Origin: JAKAWQ01 sp035503055
GTDB lineage: Bacteria > Pseudomonadota > Alphaproteobacteria > Acetobacterales > Acetobacteraceae
Assembly: GCA_035503055.1 (NCBI GenBank)
Contig: DATJTV010000277.1
Span: 1 to 19,516 of the forward strand
Direction of reading: 5' to 3'
Length of the DNA stretch: 19,516 nucleotides
In this document: piece by piece, positions 7,280 to 15,100 of the stretch
How the letters are laid out: each line of letters begins with the position of its first letter
How positions within the stretch are numbered: the stretch's first letter is position 1
The notes under the pieces: model-generated
Seen by the model: the letters and a program-made list of their open reading frames with translations, nothing else
Told to the model about the DNA's origin: nothing
Databases searched by the model: none
Made by a program: the position numbers and the translations under genes

Positions 7280-8927
7280 TCCGGTAGAGCGCGAACCCCG
7301 AAGCCCGGTCGTACCACAGCAAACGGAGCCAGGGCGGCGCCCGCCCGCGCGCGAGCGCGCCCGCGAGCGTCGCTCCGGGACTCCCGCTCGCCCGCCGGCA
7401 GAACAGAACGAGGCTCGCCCCGCTCGCCCTCACCGCTTCCGGCACCCTCGCCCCCGGCCCCCTCGGGACCACATCGGCCCGCCACGCCGCGCGCCCGCGG
7501 AGGAATCCCGCCACGTCCCGCACATAGAGCCCGCCCACGACCCTCACCCGCGTCCGGTAGAGAAGCGCGGGCGTGAGATCCGCGCTCGCCAGCACCATCT
7601 GGCCCGCATCCGGCGCCAGCCGCGCCGCCACGCCCTCGAGCGCGCAGCCCGCTACGCGCGGCGCCGCCGCGAACGCGGGCGCGACGCGCGGCAACAGCAG
7701 CAGCACCGCCAGCAGCCCCACCCGCCAGACCACCTCCCCGTCCATCGCCGTCAGCACCGGCGGCAGCATCGCCGCCCCCAGCGCCTCCCCATAGGGCGAG
7801 AACCGCACGTACCGGAACCCGAGCGCCAGCACGACCAACCCGCAGCCCGCCCCGTACGCCGCCAGCCACGAGCGTCGCCGCCAGGCGATCCACCCCGCCC
7901 CCGCCACGCCGAAAAATCCGCCGAGCAGGAACGTCGCCACCAGCGCGGGCCGCACCACCGGCTGCATCTCCGAAATCGCCGCCAGCATCAGCCCCGCCCC
8001 CGGCGCCGTGCTCATCCCCGCCGGCCCCGCCACCGCGCGCGGAAAGATCGCAACCCACGCCCCGATCAGGCAGCCGCCGGCCGCAATCCCCCAAGCTGCC
8101 CGCCGCCGCCCCGCCAGCCCAATCGCGTCAATCCCCTCCAGCCCCGCCCCAACCGCCGCAACCGCCAGCGCCAGCGCCAGGTGCACCACCGAGACATGAT
8201 CGAACGCCACCCCAATTGCCCCGGCCGCGCCCGGCGGCGGATCCACCGGCAGGATCGCCCCCACCAGCACGGAAGTCGTCACCCCCGCGACCGCCAACGC
8301 CCGGCCCGTGCCCGCCACGCCCGTCAGCCACCCCACCCCGAGCGCGCCCAGCGCCAGGATTCCGAACGGCCAGATCTCGGGCGTCAGCCAGAGCCCGAAC
8401 GCGAACCACGCGCCCGCCGCCATCCCGCAGCGCCGCTCGCCCGCCGCCGCCCGGAACGCATAGCCCGCCACCATCACCGCAACGACCACGAGCAGCACGT
8501 GATGATGGATCACCCCGAGCCGCCCATACCCCTCGATCGCCGGCGCCATCCCCACCGCCACGGATGCCCACCAGCGGAACCGCGGCTCGGAAAGCGGCGC
8601 CCCCGCCCACGCCACCGCAACCGCCAGCAGCCCGACCGAGACCGGCCCCGATACCGCCCCCGCCGAGAAGAGCGCCCGATGCCACCCGAGCAGCGGCACC
8701 AGCGGCGCCGCCGCGGCCAGCAGCAAACTGTCGAGCAGATGCGACCAATGCAGCACGAACCCCGCGCGCGGGATCCAGTAGCCGATATGCCCGGCCCTGA
8801 GCCCCGCCTCGATCCGGTCGAGGCGCATGTAGCTGTCCGGATTGAACAGCCCGCCCCGCACCACGTGCGGAATCTCGCGCCAGCCCCCGAGCAGATCGAA
8901 CGCAACGGCGATCGCGAAGAGGACCAT
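7167..8927 (-). CDS. Polytopic membrane protein, possible GT-C type glycosyltransferase
   Basis: A 586-residue protein with about ten hydrophobic segments across residues 1-450 and a more soluble C-terminal part. Close to the N-terminus, after the first membrane segment, comes NPDSYMRLDRIEAG (residues 29-42) and then VLHWSHLLDSLLL (58-70). An acidic motif in the first outer loop followed by a hydrophobic helix is the GT-C/STT3 style, where lipid-linked sugars are the donors. I do not recognise a named family, so this is a guess from architecture and from its place after rmd (48-base gap). The start follows a strong GGAGGA site. Oddity: after YRIS (about residue 550) the last ~36 residues are an arginine-rich tail read antisense through the LysR gene end, suggesting that the original stop was lost. 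Confidence 0.75.
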   Translation of the reverse strand: MVLFAIAVAFDLLGGWREIPHVVRGGLFNPDSYMRLDRIEAGLRAGHIGYWIPRAGFVLHWSHLLDSLLLAAAAPLVPLLGWHRALFSAGAVSGPVSVGLLAVAVAWAGAPLSEPRFRWWASVAVGMAPAIEGYGRLGVIHHHVLLVVVAVMVAGYAFRAAAGERRCGMAAGAWFAFGLWLTPEIWPFGILALGALGVGWLTGVAGTGRALAVAGVTTSVLVGAILPVDPPPGAAGAIGVAFDHVSVVHLALALAVAAVGAGLEGIDAIGLAGRRRAAWGIAAGGCLIGAWVAIFPRAVAGPAGMSTAPGAGLMLAAISEMQPVVRPALVATFLLGGFFGVAGAGWIAWRRRSWLAAYGAGCGLVVLALGFRYVRFSPYGEALGAAMLPPVLTAMDGEVVWRVGLLAVLLLLPRVAPAFAAAPRVAGCALEGVAARLAPDAGQMVLASADLTPALLYRTRVRVVGGLYVRDVAGFLRGRAAWRADVVPRGPGARVPEAVRASGASLVLFCRRASGSPGATLAGALARGRAPPWLRLLWYDRASGFALYRISFCWRARPGGSRGRRRRAWSSGAPPDRRNRRRPWAP

Positions 8928-8975
8928 CCGCCGATCCTCCGCCGCCCCCGTAAACGCCCGATCAACGCCCGCCTT

Positions 8976-9923
8976 TCAGTTGGCGGCGACGGTCCGCCTG
9001 CACTCGGCGAGGATATCGGCGAGCGTCGTCCCCCAGGGAATTCTTGGCTCCCAGCCGAGCAGCGCCCTCGCCCGCGCCGGGTCGCCGACACTGCGCTTCA
9101 ATTCGTCCGCCCGGAGCCGCGCGGGGTCGGTGCGGACCGTGATCGGCACGCGCGCGAGCGCCAGCAGCGCGTCGAGCACGTCGCCGACCCGCCGCGGCAC
9201 GCCGGAGGCGAGGTTGATCGCGATCCCCGCCGGCAGCTCATCCGCCCGCGCGAGCGTCGCCGCGTACGCAGCCACGACGTCGCGCACGTCGAGGAAGTCG
9301 CGCTCCGGCGCGAGCGAGCCCACCCCCAGCTCCGGCGCCTGAAGCCCCGCCTCGATCCGCGCGATCTGCCCCGCGAAGGCCGCGACCGCGAACGAAGGCG
9401 ACTGCCCCGGCCCGATATGGTTGAACGGCCTGAGCCGCACCAGCCGCAACCCCTCGCTCGTCATCGCCGAGAGCGCCATCTCGGCGGCGGCCTTGGTCGC
9501 CGCGTAGGTGTCGAGCGGCTCGAGCGGCGCGTCCTCGCCAAGCGGTTCGCCCGAGCGGAACGACCGCCCGTACACCGCCGCGCTCGAGACATAGAGGAAG
9601 CGCGCCTCCCGCGCCTTCGCCAGCACCGCGCGCGCGAGGTGGCGCGTGCCGCGAAAATTCACCCGCCAGGCCTGCCCGGCATCCCGGTTCGCTTCCGTAA
9701 CGGCCGCGACCCCGGCGAGATGCACCACCGCGTCCGGCCGCAATGCCTCGACCGTCGCAAGCACCGCGGCGCCGTCGGTCACGTCCATCCGGGCGACGCC
9801 GTCTCCCGCGCCCTCCCCTGTGGCGAGCAGGCTCGCCTCGGGAAACGCACGCGCGAGCGTGCCGAGCAGATGCCGCCCGACGAATCCCCCCGCCCCGGTG
9901 ATCAGGATCCGGCGCGGGTCCAC
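8976..9923 (-). CDS. rmd: GDP-6-deoxy-D-mannose reductase (extended SDR sugar reductase)
   Basis: A 315-residue extended short-chain dehydrogenase. Marks: the Rossmann glycine motif with G10, G13 and G16 (ITGAGGFVG), SS at 113-114, the YxxxK pair Tyr140/Lys144, and RPFNHIGPGQ (165-174) followed by FAGQIARIEAG. The latter pattern is characteristic of Rmd rather than of GDP-L-fucose synthase. The reaction is NADPH-dependent reduction of GDP-4-keto-6-deoxy-D-mannose to GDP-D-rhamnose in the cytoplasm. The start is GTG: the codon directly follows the gmd stop (TGA then GTG), with no ATG nearby that would keep the Rossmann fold. This abutment points to translational coupling with gmd, whose product is its substrate. 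An alternative would be a related NAD-sugar epimerase; the gmd neighbour makes Rmd the better call. Confidence 0.87.
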   Translation of the reverse strand: MDPRRILITGAGGFVGRHLLGTLARAFPEASLLATGEGAGDGVARMDVTDGAAVLATVEALRPDAVVHLAGVAAVTEANRDAGQAWRVNFRGTRHLARAVLAKAREARFLYVSSAAVYGRSFRSGEPLGEDAPLEPLDTYAATKAAAEMALSAMTSEGLRLVRLRPFNHIGPGQSPSFAVAAFAGQIARIEAGLQAPELGVGSLAPERDFLDVRDVVAAYAATLARADELPAGIAINLASGVPRRVGDVLDALLALARVPITVRTDPARLRADELKRSVGDPARARALLGWEPRIPWGTTLADILAECRRTVAAN

Positions 9924-10910
9924 TCACGTTCCCGCTTGCGCACGCCGATGGCGCGCGAGGTCCGCCTCGACCATCTCGGCCGCCAGCGTCTCGAGCGCGA
10001 TCTCCGCCTCCCACCCGAGCACGTCCCTCGCCTTGCTCGCGTCGCCCTCCAGCACGTCCACCTCCGCCGGGCGGAACAGCGCGGGGTCGACGCGCACGAA
10101 CTCGCGGTGGTCGAGCCCGGCATGCGCGAACGCCAGCCGGCAGAACTCGCCGACACTCGCGCTGCGGCCTGTCGCCACGACGTAATCGTCCGGCGCCTCC
10201 CTCTGCAGCATCAGCCACATCGCGCGCACATAGTCCCGCGCATGGCCCCAGTCCCGCCGCGCCTCGAGGTTGCCGAGCTTCAGCTCGCGCGCCAGCCCGA
10301 GCTTGATGCGCGCCACCCCGTCGGTCACCTTGCGCGTGACGAACTCGATGCCGCGCAGCGGGCTCTCGTGGTTGAAGAGGATCCCCGAGCTTGCGTGCAG
10401 CCCATAGCTCTCGCGGTAGTTGACGGTCATCCAGTGCGCGTAGAGCTTGGCCGCCGCGTAGGGCGAGCGCGGATAGAAGGGCGTCCGCTCGCTCTGCCGC
10501 GGCTCCTGGATCTTGCCGTACATCTCCGACGAGCTCGCCTGGTAGAAGCGGGCCTTCGGTGCCGCGGCCCGCACCGCCTCGAGCATGTGGACGGCGCCGA
10601 GCCCGGTCACCGCGCCGGTCAGCAGCGGCTGCTGCCAGGAGGAGGCGACGAAGCTCTGCGCGGCGAGGTTATAGACCTCGTCGGGCGCGTGCTTGCCGAG
10701 GATGCGGATCAGGCTGCCGAGATCGATCAGGTCGCCGTCGACCAGCTCCACCCGGTCGAGGATCCCGAGCCAGCGCAGCCGCTCGCCGATCACGTCGGAC
10801 GAGGCCGAGCGGCGCAGCAGGCCGAGCACGCGGTATCCCTTGCCAAGGAGCAACTGCGCGAGGTAGGCGCCGTCCTGGCCGGTGACGCCGGTGATGAGGG
10901 CGGTGGGCAT
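9924..10910 (-). CDS. gmd: GDP-mannose 4,6-dehydratase
   Basis: A 328-residue extended SDR enzyme, within the family's usual 320 to 370. Marks: ITGVTGQDGAYLA with G8, G11 and G14, YNLAAQSFVASSW (80-92), the active-site SSSEMYG (126-132), YAAAK with Tyr151/Lys155, and the substrate-binding ILFNHESPLRG. It converts GDP-D-mannose to GDP-4-keto-6-deoxy-D-mannose using bound NADP, the branch point to D-rhamnose, L-fucose, perosamine and others. Here the next gene is an Rmd-type reductase, so D-rhamnose is the expected product. The ATG at 10910 has an AGGGAA ribosome site. A 129-base gap separates it from the divergent coiled-coil gene and should hold its promoter; no clear boxes were seen. Confidence 0.95.
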   Translation of the reverse strand: MPTALITGVTGQDGAYLAQLLLGKGYRVLGLLRRSASSDVIGERLRWLGILDRVELVDGDLIDLGSLIRILGKHAPDEVYNLAAQSFVASSWQQPLLTGAVTGLGAVHMLEAVRAAAPKARFYQASSSEMYGKIQEPRQSERTPFYPRSPYAAAKLYAHWMTVNYRESYGLHASSGILFNHESPLRGIEFVTRKVTDGVARIKLGLARELKLGNLEARRDWGHARDYVRAMWLMLQREAPDDYVVATGRSASVGEFCRLAFAHAGLDHREFVRVDPALFRPAEVDVLEGDASKARDVLGWEAEIALETLAAEMVEADLARHRRAQAGT

Positions 10911-11039
10911 GGGGCTGTGGCTTTCCCTGGGGCTTGCGCTGGACCAAGGCAGCTTCAGGCGCCGCCCGGGCGTCAGGCTTTATCGGTCCCGGCCGGCCGG
11001 TGGCAAGGGCGGAGCCGCATCGTTCCGCAGGCCGCCCGA

Positions 11040-11657
11040 ATGACCTCGGACGAACCGGCCTCCCCGCTCGGCCCCGAGCTCTTCGCCCTCCGCCGCGCTC
11101 TCTTCGCCCGCGACGAGCAGGCGGCCGCGCTCGCCCGCCGCCTCGAAGCGGCCGAGGAGGAGCTCCGCACCCTCCGCGCCGCGCTCGCGCGGCTAGAGCA
11201 GGATGGGTTCGCTCGCGCTCGCCCATCCCGCTCTAGCCATCTGTTTTCTCGCGTGATTCACGCCTCCGGTTCACCGACCTCCGGCGATCACGCTCTCGCC
11301 GCCGCCGTCCCGCTGCCTGCGCCGCAGCCCTCCCGCCTCTCCCGCCGCGCGCTCCGCGCGCTCTGGCGCCTCGTCCGCCCCATCGCCCGCCCGATCGCCT
11401 GGCGCACGCGGAGCTTCCTCTTCGAGCCGACCCGCCAGGCCCTCGCCGATCTCCAGGCCGCCGAAACCCGCCTCGCCGAAGCGGTGGAGGCTCTCACGCG
11501 CACCCTATCCGCCTCCGGCCCGATCGCCGAGCGCGTCGCCGGCATCGCCGGGACGATCGAGGCGGCCCTGCTCACGGTCGCCCTTTCGCCAAGCCCCGCC
11601 TGCGATCCCCCGACCGAGCGCGACGACCCCGCGCCGGCCGCCGTTCACCCCTCCTGA
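11040..11657 (+). CDS. Small coiled-coil protein with an in-frame palindromic element
   Basis: A 205-residue protein I do not recognise. Residues about 10-53 are a strong coiled-coil candidate (LFARDEQAAALARRLEAAEE then ELRTLRAALARLE). Residues 51-86 are encoded by the two-hairpin repeat at 11191-11296. Residues about 98-128 are basic and aromatic (SRRALRALWRLVRPIARPIA then WRTRSFLF), perhaps a membrane-binding or amphipathic stretch. Residues 130-155 form a second helix, and the C-terminus is Pro/Ala rich. It is the only plus-strand gene inside the polysaccharide locus, divergent from gmd and convergent with the GT4 gene, overlapping that gene by 13 bases. Coiled-coil proteins in such loci can scaffold glycosyltransferases or govern chain length, but nothing here proves it. 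Support for being real: frame kept open through the repeat, and gene-like positioning. Confidence 0.6.
   Translation: MTSDEPASPLGPELFALRRALFARDEQAAALARRLEAAEEELRTLRAALARLEQDGFARARPSRSSHLFSRVIHASGSPTSGDHALAAAVPLPAPQPSRLSRRALRALWRLVRPIARPIAWRTRSFLFEPTRQALADLQAAETRLAEAVEALTRTLSASGPIAERVAGIAGTIEAALLTVALSPSPACDPPTERDDPAPAAVHPS
11191..11296. repeat. Two-hairpin dispersed element, copy A (inside the coiled-coil gene)
   Basis: Stem 1: arms GGCTAGAGC-A-GGATGGG (11191-11207) and CCCATCC-C-GCTCTAGCC (11222-11238), 16 pairs with one mismatch and a 14-base loop. A linker with GTTTTCTCGCGTGAT follows. Stem 2 runs from GCGTGAT (11251-11257) to ATCACGC (11287-11293), with an inner CGGT-TC-ACCG hairpin. About 75 to 80 % identical by eye to copy B (14960-15071) in the same plus-strand orientation. 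Translated in frame with no stop. Confidence 0.88.
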
Positions 11658-12685
11658 ACCCAATCCGCAAGCGCGCGCGCGAAATCCTCCCATCCCGGCA
11701 CCGCGAGCCTCGCCGCCTCCGCCCACAACCGCGCGGCAACCTCGTCATCGAGCAGCGCGCGCACCGCCTCCGCGATCGCGCCGGCATCGACCCTCCCGAG
11801 CCGGATCTGCCCGAGCGGGGCGAGCAGCCGCACGCTCGGCATATCCTCAGGCGCGATCACCGGAATCCCCGCCGAGAGCGCCTCGAACGGCGGCAGCCCG
11901 AATCCCTCGGCGCGGCTCGCGCTCACGAGCGCCCGCGCCCGCGAGAGCGCCTCGCGCACCGTCTCCTCATCCGCCTCTTCGATAAAGCTGAGTTGCGGGG
12001 CGCCCGCGAGCGAAGCCAGCATCGCCCGCTCGCGCCCGCCTGTCCCGATCAGCTTCCCGATCAAAACCAGCTTCGCCTCGACCCCCTCCGCCCAGAGCGT
12101 CCGGAACGCTTCGAGGATCGCGCCCACGTTCCGCCGCGGCTCGATCGTCCCGAGTGAAACGAAGCTCCGCCGCGCCGGATCGAATGCCTGCCGCGCCAGC
12201 CCGAGCCCGTCGCCTCCCAGCGCGAACACCGGCCCATCGCGCGCCCGATCCCGCATCACCGCGGCCCGGTAATCCGCCCGCGTCTCCTCGCTGATGAAGG
12301 CGACGCGCCGGACGTCGCGCAGCGCGCGGAGAAAATCCATCCCGACCCGCGCCGCGCCCGCATGGAAGAATCCCGGCGCCAGCCAGGGCAGGAAGTCGTA
12401 GAGGAGCCAGCTTACCTTCGCCCCATCCCGGCAAAGCGCGCGATAGAACTCCACCCGGCGCGGGTCGTAGAAAAGCTCCGGATTGAAGACGATCTTCCCG
12501 CCGACCGCGACCTTCGCCGTCCGTTCCGCGAACCGCACGAACCCGCCCGCCCCCGCGTCGAACACAACCGGCTCCAGCGAAGCGGGCCCGGGCCAGCGGC
12601 GCAGAATCTCCCGCTCCACCCTCTGAATCCCCGTGCGCGCCGGCTCCGCCGCCAGCTCCGAGAGGTCGATCAGCACCTCGCTCAT
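11645..12685 (-). CDS. GT4-family glycosyltransferase (GT-B fold)
   Basis: A 346-residue glycosyltransferase of the GT4 group. The N-terminal half has IDLSELAAEPARTGIQRVER, typical of the acceptor domain opening of this subgroup. The C-terminal half has SLGTIEPRRNV (177-187), KLVLIGKLIG, and the donor-binding EX7E motif Glu260 to Glu268 in SRAEGFGLPPFEAL. It would transfer a sugar, plausibly rhamnose or mannose from a GDP donor, onto a growing chain at the inner membrane face. The start ATG 12685 overlaps the stop of the tandem glycosyltransferase gene in an ATGA, so the pair is translationally coupled; a GTG two codons earlier is less likely. Its 3' end overlaps the convergent coiled-coil gene by 13 bases. 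Confidence 0.9.
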   Translation of the reverse strand: MSEVLIDLSELAAEPARTGIQRVEREILRRWPGPASLEPVVFDAGAGGFVRFAERTAKVAVGGKIVFNPELFYDPRRVEFYRALCRDGAKVSWLLYDFLPWLAPGFFHAGAARVGMDFLRALRDVRRVAFISEETRADYRAAVMRDRARDGPVFALGGDGLGLARQAFDPARRSFVSLGTIEPRRNVGAILEAFRTLWAEGVEAKLVLIGKLIGTGGRERAMLASLAGAPQLSFIEEADEETVREALSRARALVSASRAEGFGLPPFEALSAGIPVIAPEDMPSVRLLAPLGQIRLGRVDAGAIAEAVRALLDDEVAARLWAEAARLAVPGWEDFARALADWVQEG

Positions 12686-15000
12686 CCGCACGGCTCGAGC
12701 CCGAGCAGCGTCGAAAGCCGCTCGGCATAATGGGCGAGATCATGCGCCGCCGCGTAATCCCTCCACTCCGCCGTCGCGCGCGCGCGGTGCGCGCCCGCAT
12801 CGATGAGGTCGGCGATCGCATTCGCGAGGAGCACCGGGCTCACCCGGTCGGGAATCCTCCGCACATAGGACGGCGCCTCGATCGCCTCGGCGAGCCCCTC
12901 ATTCGCCACGCTAGGCAGTCCCGCCGCGATGCAATCGGCGAGCGCGCCCGAGACGCTGCCGAAACCGAAGCTCCGAAGCTGGATCCCGACATCCGCCGCG
13001 AGCAGGAAGTCGCGAAAAATCTCCTCGCTCACATAATCCTCGAGGAACCGCACCGCGTCCTGAAGGCCGAGCCGGTCCACCAGCGGCCGCAGCCCCGGGC
13101 AGCCTTCCACGCCATGCCCGACGAAGCAGAGCCGCGCCGCCACGCCCCAGCCCCGCAGCATCTCGAGCGCCCAGACGCACTCCTCCGGCAGCTTCGTCGG
13201 ATGCACCATCCCGAAGCTCGCGAGCAGAATCTCGTCCGCCGCGACGCCGAGCCGTGCGCGCGCCGCTTCCCGCGCCGGCGCCGCCAGCGCCTCCGCCCGC
13301 CAGGTCCGGTAGAGCGCGAACGGCAGCAAATTCTCGGCAATCCCGTATTGCGCGGCTGCCAGCCGCGCGGCCTCGCGCGAATGGAACATCAGGGGCTCGC
13401 ACGCGCCCGCAAGCTCGCCCAGGAAAAGCGTCGGCAGCGTCTCCTCGCAGTCGAGCCACCCCTCGATCTCTTGGGCGCCCACGTTCCGTCCGAGCTCGGC
13501 CGAGGCCACTTCCCGCGCCCGCTCCATGCCCACGAAGAGCCCGTAGAAGCCGAGCATCCGCGCGTCGTGGCAGATCGCCGCCCCGCCGTGCCGCAGCAAG
13601 ATCGAAGAGATCCCAAGGTGGAACGGAGAATTCCCCATCACGCCGACGACGCGGTCGAAGCCCGCCGAGACCGACGCCAACGCCGACAGCGGGCGGATGC
13701 TCGCCGCCCCCGCGCGCGGCGCCGGCGCCCGCGTCGCGCTGAAGAGATGCAGCTCCACGCGCTTGCCGAGCTCCTCGGTGCAGGCGGCGGAATAATCGGC
13801 GCAGCCCGAGCGGTCCGGCGGCAGCGGCGTCAGAAGTGCTACGCGCGGCCGCCGTCCCGCCACCACCGAAGGCGCCGAGACGCCTCCCGCGCGCGCCGCA
13901 AGCGCGCCCCAGAACCGCCGCGCCACCTCCGCCGCCCGGAACCGTCTCCACTCTCTCTCCTGACTCGAAACTATCTCCTCGGCAAACCCCCTCTCGCGGC
14001 AAACCCGCTCGATCAGCCGGCCAAGCCCGGCCTCATCGTCGGGGTCGAACAGAAATCCCCGATCGCCGATCAGTTCCGCATGCGCATCGATCGCCGAGGC
14101 GATCACCGGCGTCCCCGCCGCCATCGCCTCGATCACCGGCAGCGAGAATCCCTCCGCCCTTGAGGGGCAGACGAGCACCAGCGCCTCGCGATAAAGCCGT
14201 GCCAGTTCCGCATCCGCAACATGCCCCGCAAAGCGCAGCCCTTCGATTTTGCCTCCCGCCTCCCGGAACTCGCCCGCGAGTGCCGCGGTCTCCGCCGCCG
14301 GATAGCGCCCGGTGACGACCACCGGCACCTCCCGCGTCATCGCACTCCTCGCCTGCGCCCTCAGCGCGCAGGCCACGTTCTTCCGCGCCTCCGCCCCGCC
14401 CGCGACCAGCACGTGCCGCCGTTCCGCGCTTGCCCCGCCCTCGAACACCGGATCGAGCGGGGCGCCGATCACGCAAGCCTGGTATCCCGGCCGCTGCAGC
14501 ACGCGCGCCAGATCCTCCGCCGTCGCCCGCGAGATCGCGAGATGCCGCCGATACTGCGCGAGCCACGCCAGCGCCACGTGATACGAGATCCGCGCCCCGG
14601 TCCCCGCGAGATAGCGTCCCGGCTCCTTCAGCGGAATGAAGTCGTACACCACGGCCGCCGAAAGCACGCGCGGATGCGCAATGAGCCGTGCTGCGAACAG
14701 CGGGTCGTGCGTCATCGGCGAGGGCTCGACGAACCACACGGTCCGCTCCATCGCCCCGGTATCCGCCGTGCTGCGCTCCGCATCGAAGAGCGCCCGAAGT
14801 GGGGCGGACAGCGGCGGCAGGCCGCGATCGACGAGCCCGATCAGCCGCGCGCATTCCAGCTCCGGCGCCGCCCCGCGCGCATGCGCGAGCAGGCTCGCCG
14901 CCAGCCGCCCGATCCCCCGCTCCGCATATTCCGGCTCCTGCAGCGCGCGCGCATCGACAATAACGTCGAGATCGGGATGGGCTCGCCTGCGCTCACCCAT
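12682..15000 (-). CDS. Tandem two-module GT4 glycosyltransferase
   Basis: A 772-residue protein made of two GT-B glycosyltransferases in a row. Module 1 (about 13-370) opens DVIVDARALQEPEYAERGIG, has LVAGGAEARKNV (198-209) and an intact EX7E at Glu283/Glu291 (AEGFSLPVIEAMAAGTPVI). Module 2 (about 386-770) opens RPRVALLTPLPPDRSGCADY, has ASFGMVHPTKLPEE (594-607), and ends in SFGFGSVSGALADCIAAG (677-694), where the first glutamate of the donor motif seems replaced by glycine. Two active or one active plus one structural module would suit alternating linkages in a repeat unit. The start is unusual: ATG 15000 lies inside the two-hairpin element copy B, which encodes residues 1 to about 14. An upstream in-frame GTG (15066) is also in the element. 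A GAGAGCGGG stretch just before 15000 may act as a weak ribosome site. Follows manC with a 100-base gap. Confidence 0.88.
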   Translation of the reverse strand: MGERRRAHPDLDVIVDARALQEPEYAERGIGRLAASLLAHARGAAPELECARLIGLVDRGLPPLSAPLRALFDAERSTADTGAMERTVWFVEPSPMTHDPLFAARLIAHPRVLSAAVVYDFIPLKEPGRYLAGTGARISYHVALAWLAQYRRHLAISRATAEDLARVLQRPGYQACVIGAPLDPVFEGGASAERRHVLVAGGAEARKNVACALRAQARSAMTREVPVVVTGRYPAAETAALAGEFREAGGKIEGLRFAGHVADAELARLYREALVLVCPSRAEGFSLPVIEAMAAGTPVIASAIDAHAELIGDRGFLFDPDDEAGLGRLIERVCRERGFAEEIVSSQEREWRRFRAAEVARRFWGALAARAGGVSAPSVVAGRRPRVALLTPLPPDRSGCADYSAACTEELGKRVELHLFSATRAPAPRAGAASIRPLSALASVSAGFDRVVGVMGNSPFHLGISSILLRHGGAAICHDARMLGFYGLFVGMERAREVASAELGRNVGAQEIEGWLDCEETLPTLFLGELAGACEPLMFHSREAARLAAAQYGIAENLLPFALYRTWRAEALAAPAREAARARLGVAADEILLASFGMVHPTKLPEECVWALEMLRGWGVAARLCFVGHGVEGCPGLRPLVDRLGLQDAVRFLEDYVSEEIFRDFLLAADVGIQLRSFGFGSVSGALADCIAAGLPSVANEGLAEAIEAPSYVRRIPDRVSPVLLANAIADLIDAGAHRARATAEWRDYAAAHDLAHYAERLSTLLGLEPCG

Positions 15001-15071
15001 CCCGCTCTCGGTTATCGTTTTCTCGCGTGATCGAACGCTTCCGGCGAAGCCGCCTTCAGCGATCACGCTCT
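14960..15071. repeat. Two-hairpin dispersed element, copy B (start region of the tandem glycosyltransferase gene)
   Basis: Stem 1: ATAAC, CGAGA and CGGGATGGG (14960-14981) pair with CCCATCCCG, TCTCG and GTTAT (14996-15015), interrupted by a 1-base mismatch and a 2-base bulge, around a 14-base loop. The linker GTTTTCTC follows. Stem 2: GCGTGATCG (15025-15033) pairs with CGATCACGC (15060-15068), with an inner CGGC-GAA-GCCG hairpin. Same order, orientation and loop size as copy A. It contains the ATG used by the glycosyltransferase on the minus strand. Confidence 0.88.
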
Positions 15072-15100
15072 GGCCCCCCGCTCACCGGCGCGCCTCGCGC

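Noticed and set aside
8976..9923. GDP-L-fucose synthase for the gene after gmd
   Set aside because: The RPFNHIGPGQ and QIARIEAG patterns match Rmd-type reductases better.
7068..11036. Very long plus-strand open frame across the LysR end and the polysaccharide genes
   Set aside because: It is the complement of clearly coding minus-strand genes, is Arg/Pro-rich without motifs, and only its last 206 codons (from 11040) look like a real gene.
15001..15066. GTG start at 15066 for the tandem glycosyltransferase
   Set aside because: Adds only repeat-encoded residues; ATG at 15000 is a better codon. Not fully excluded.
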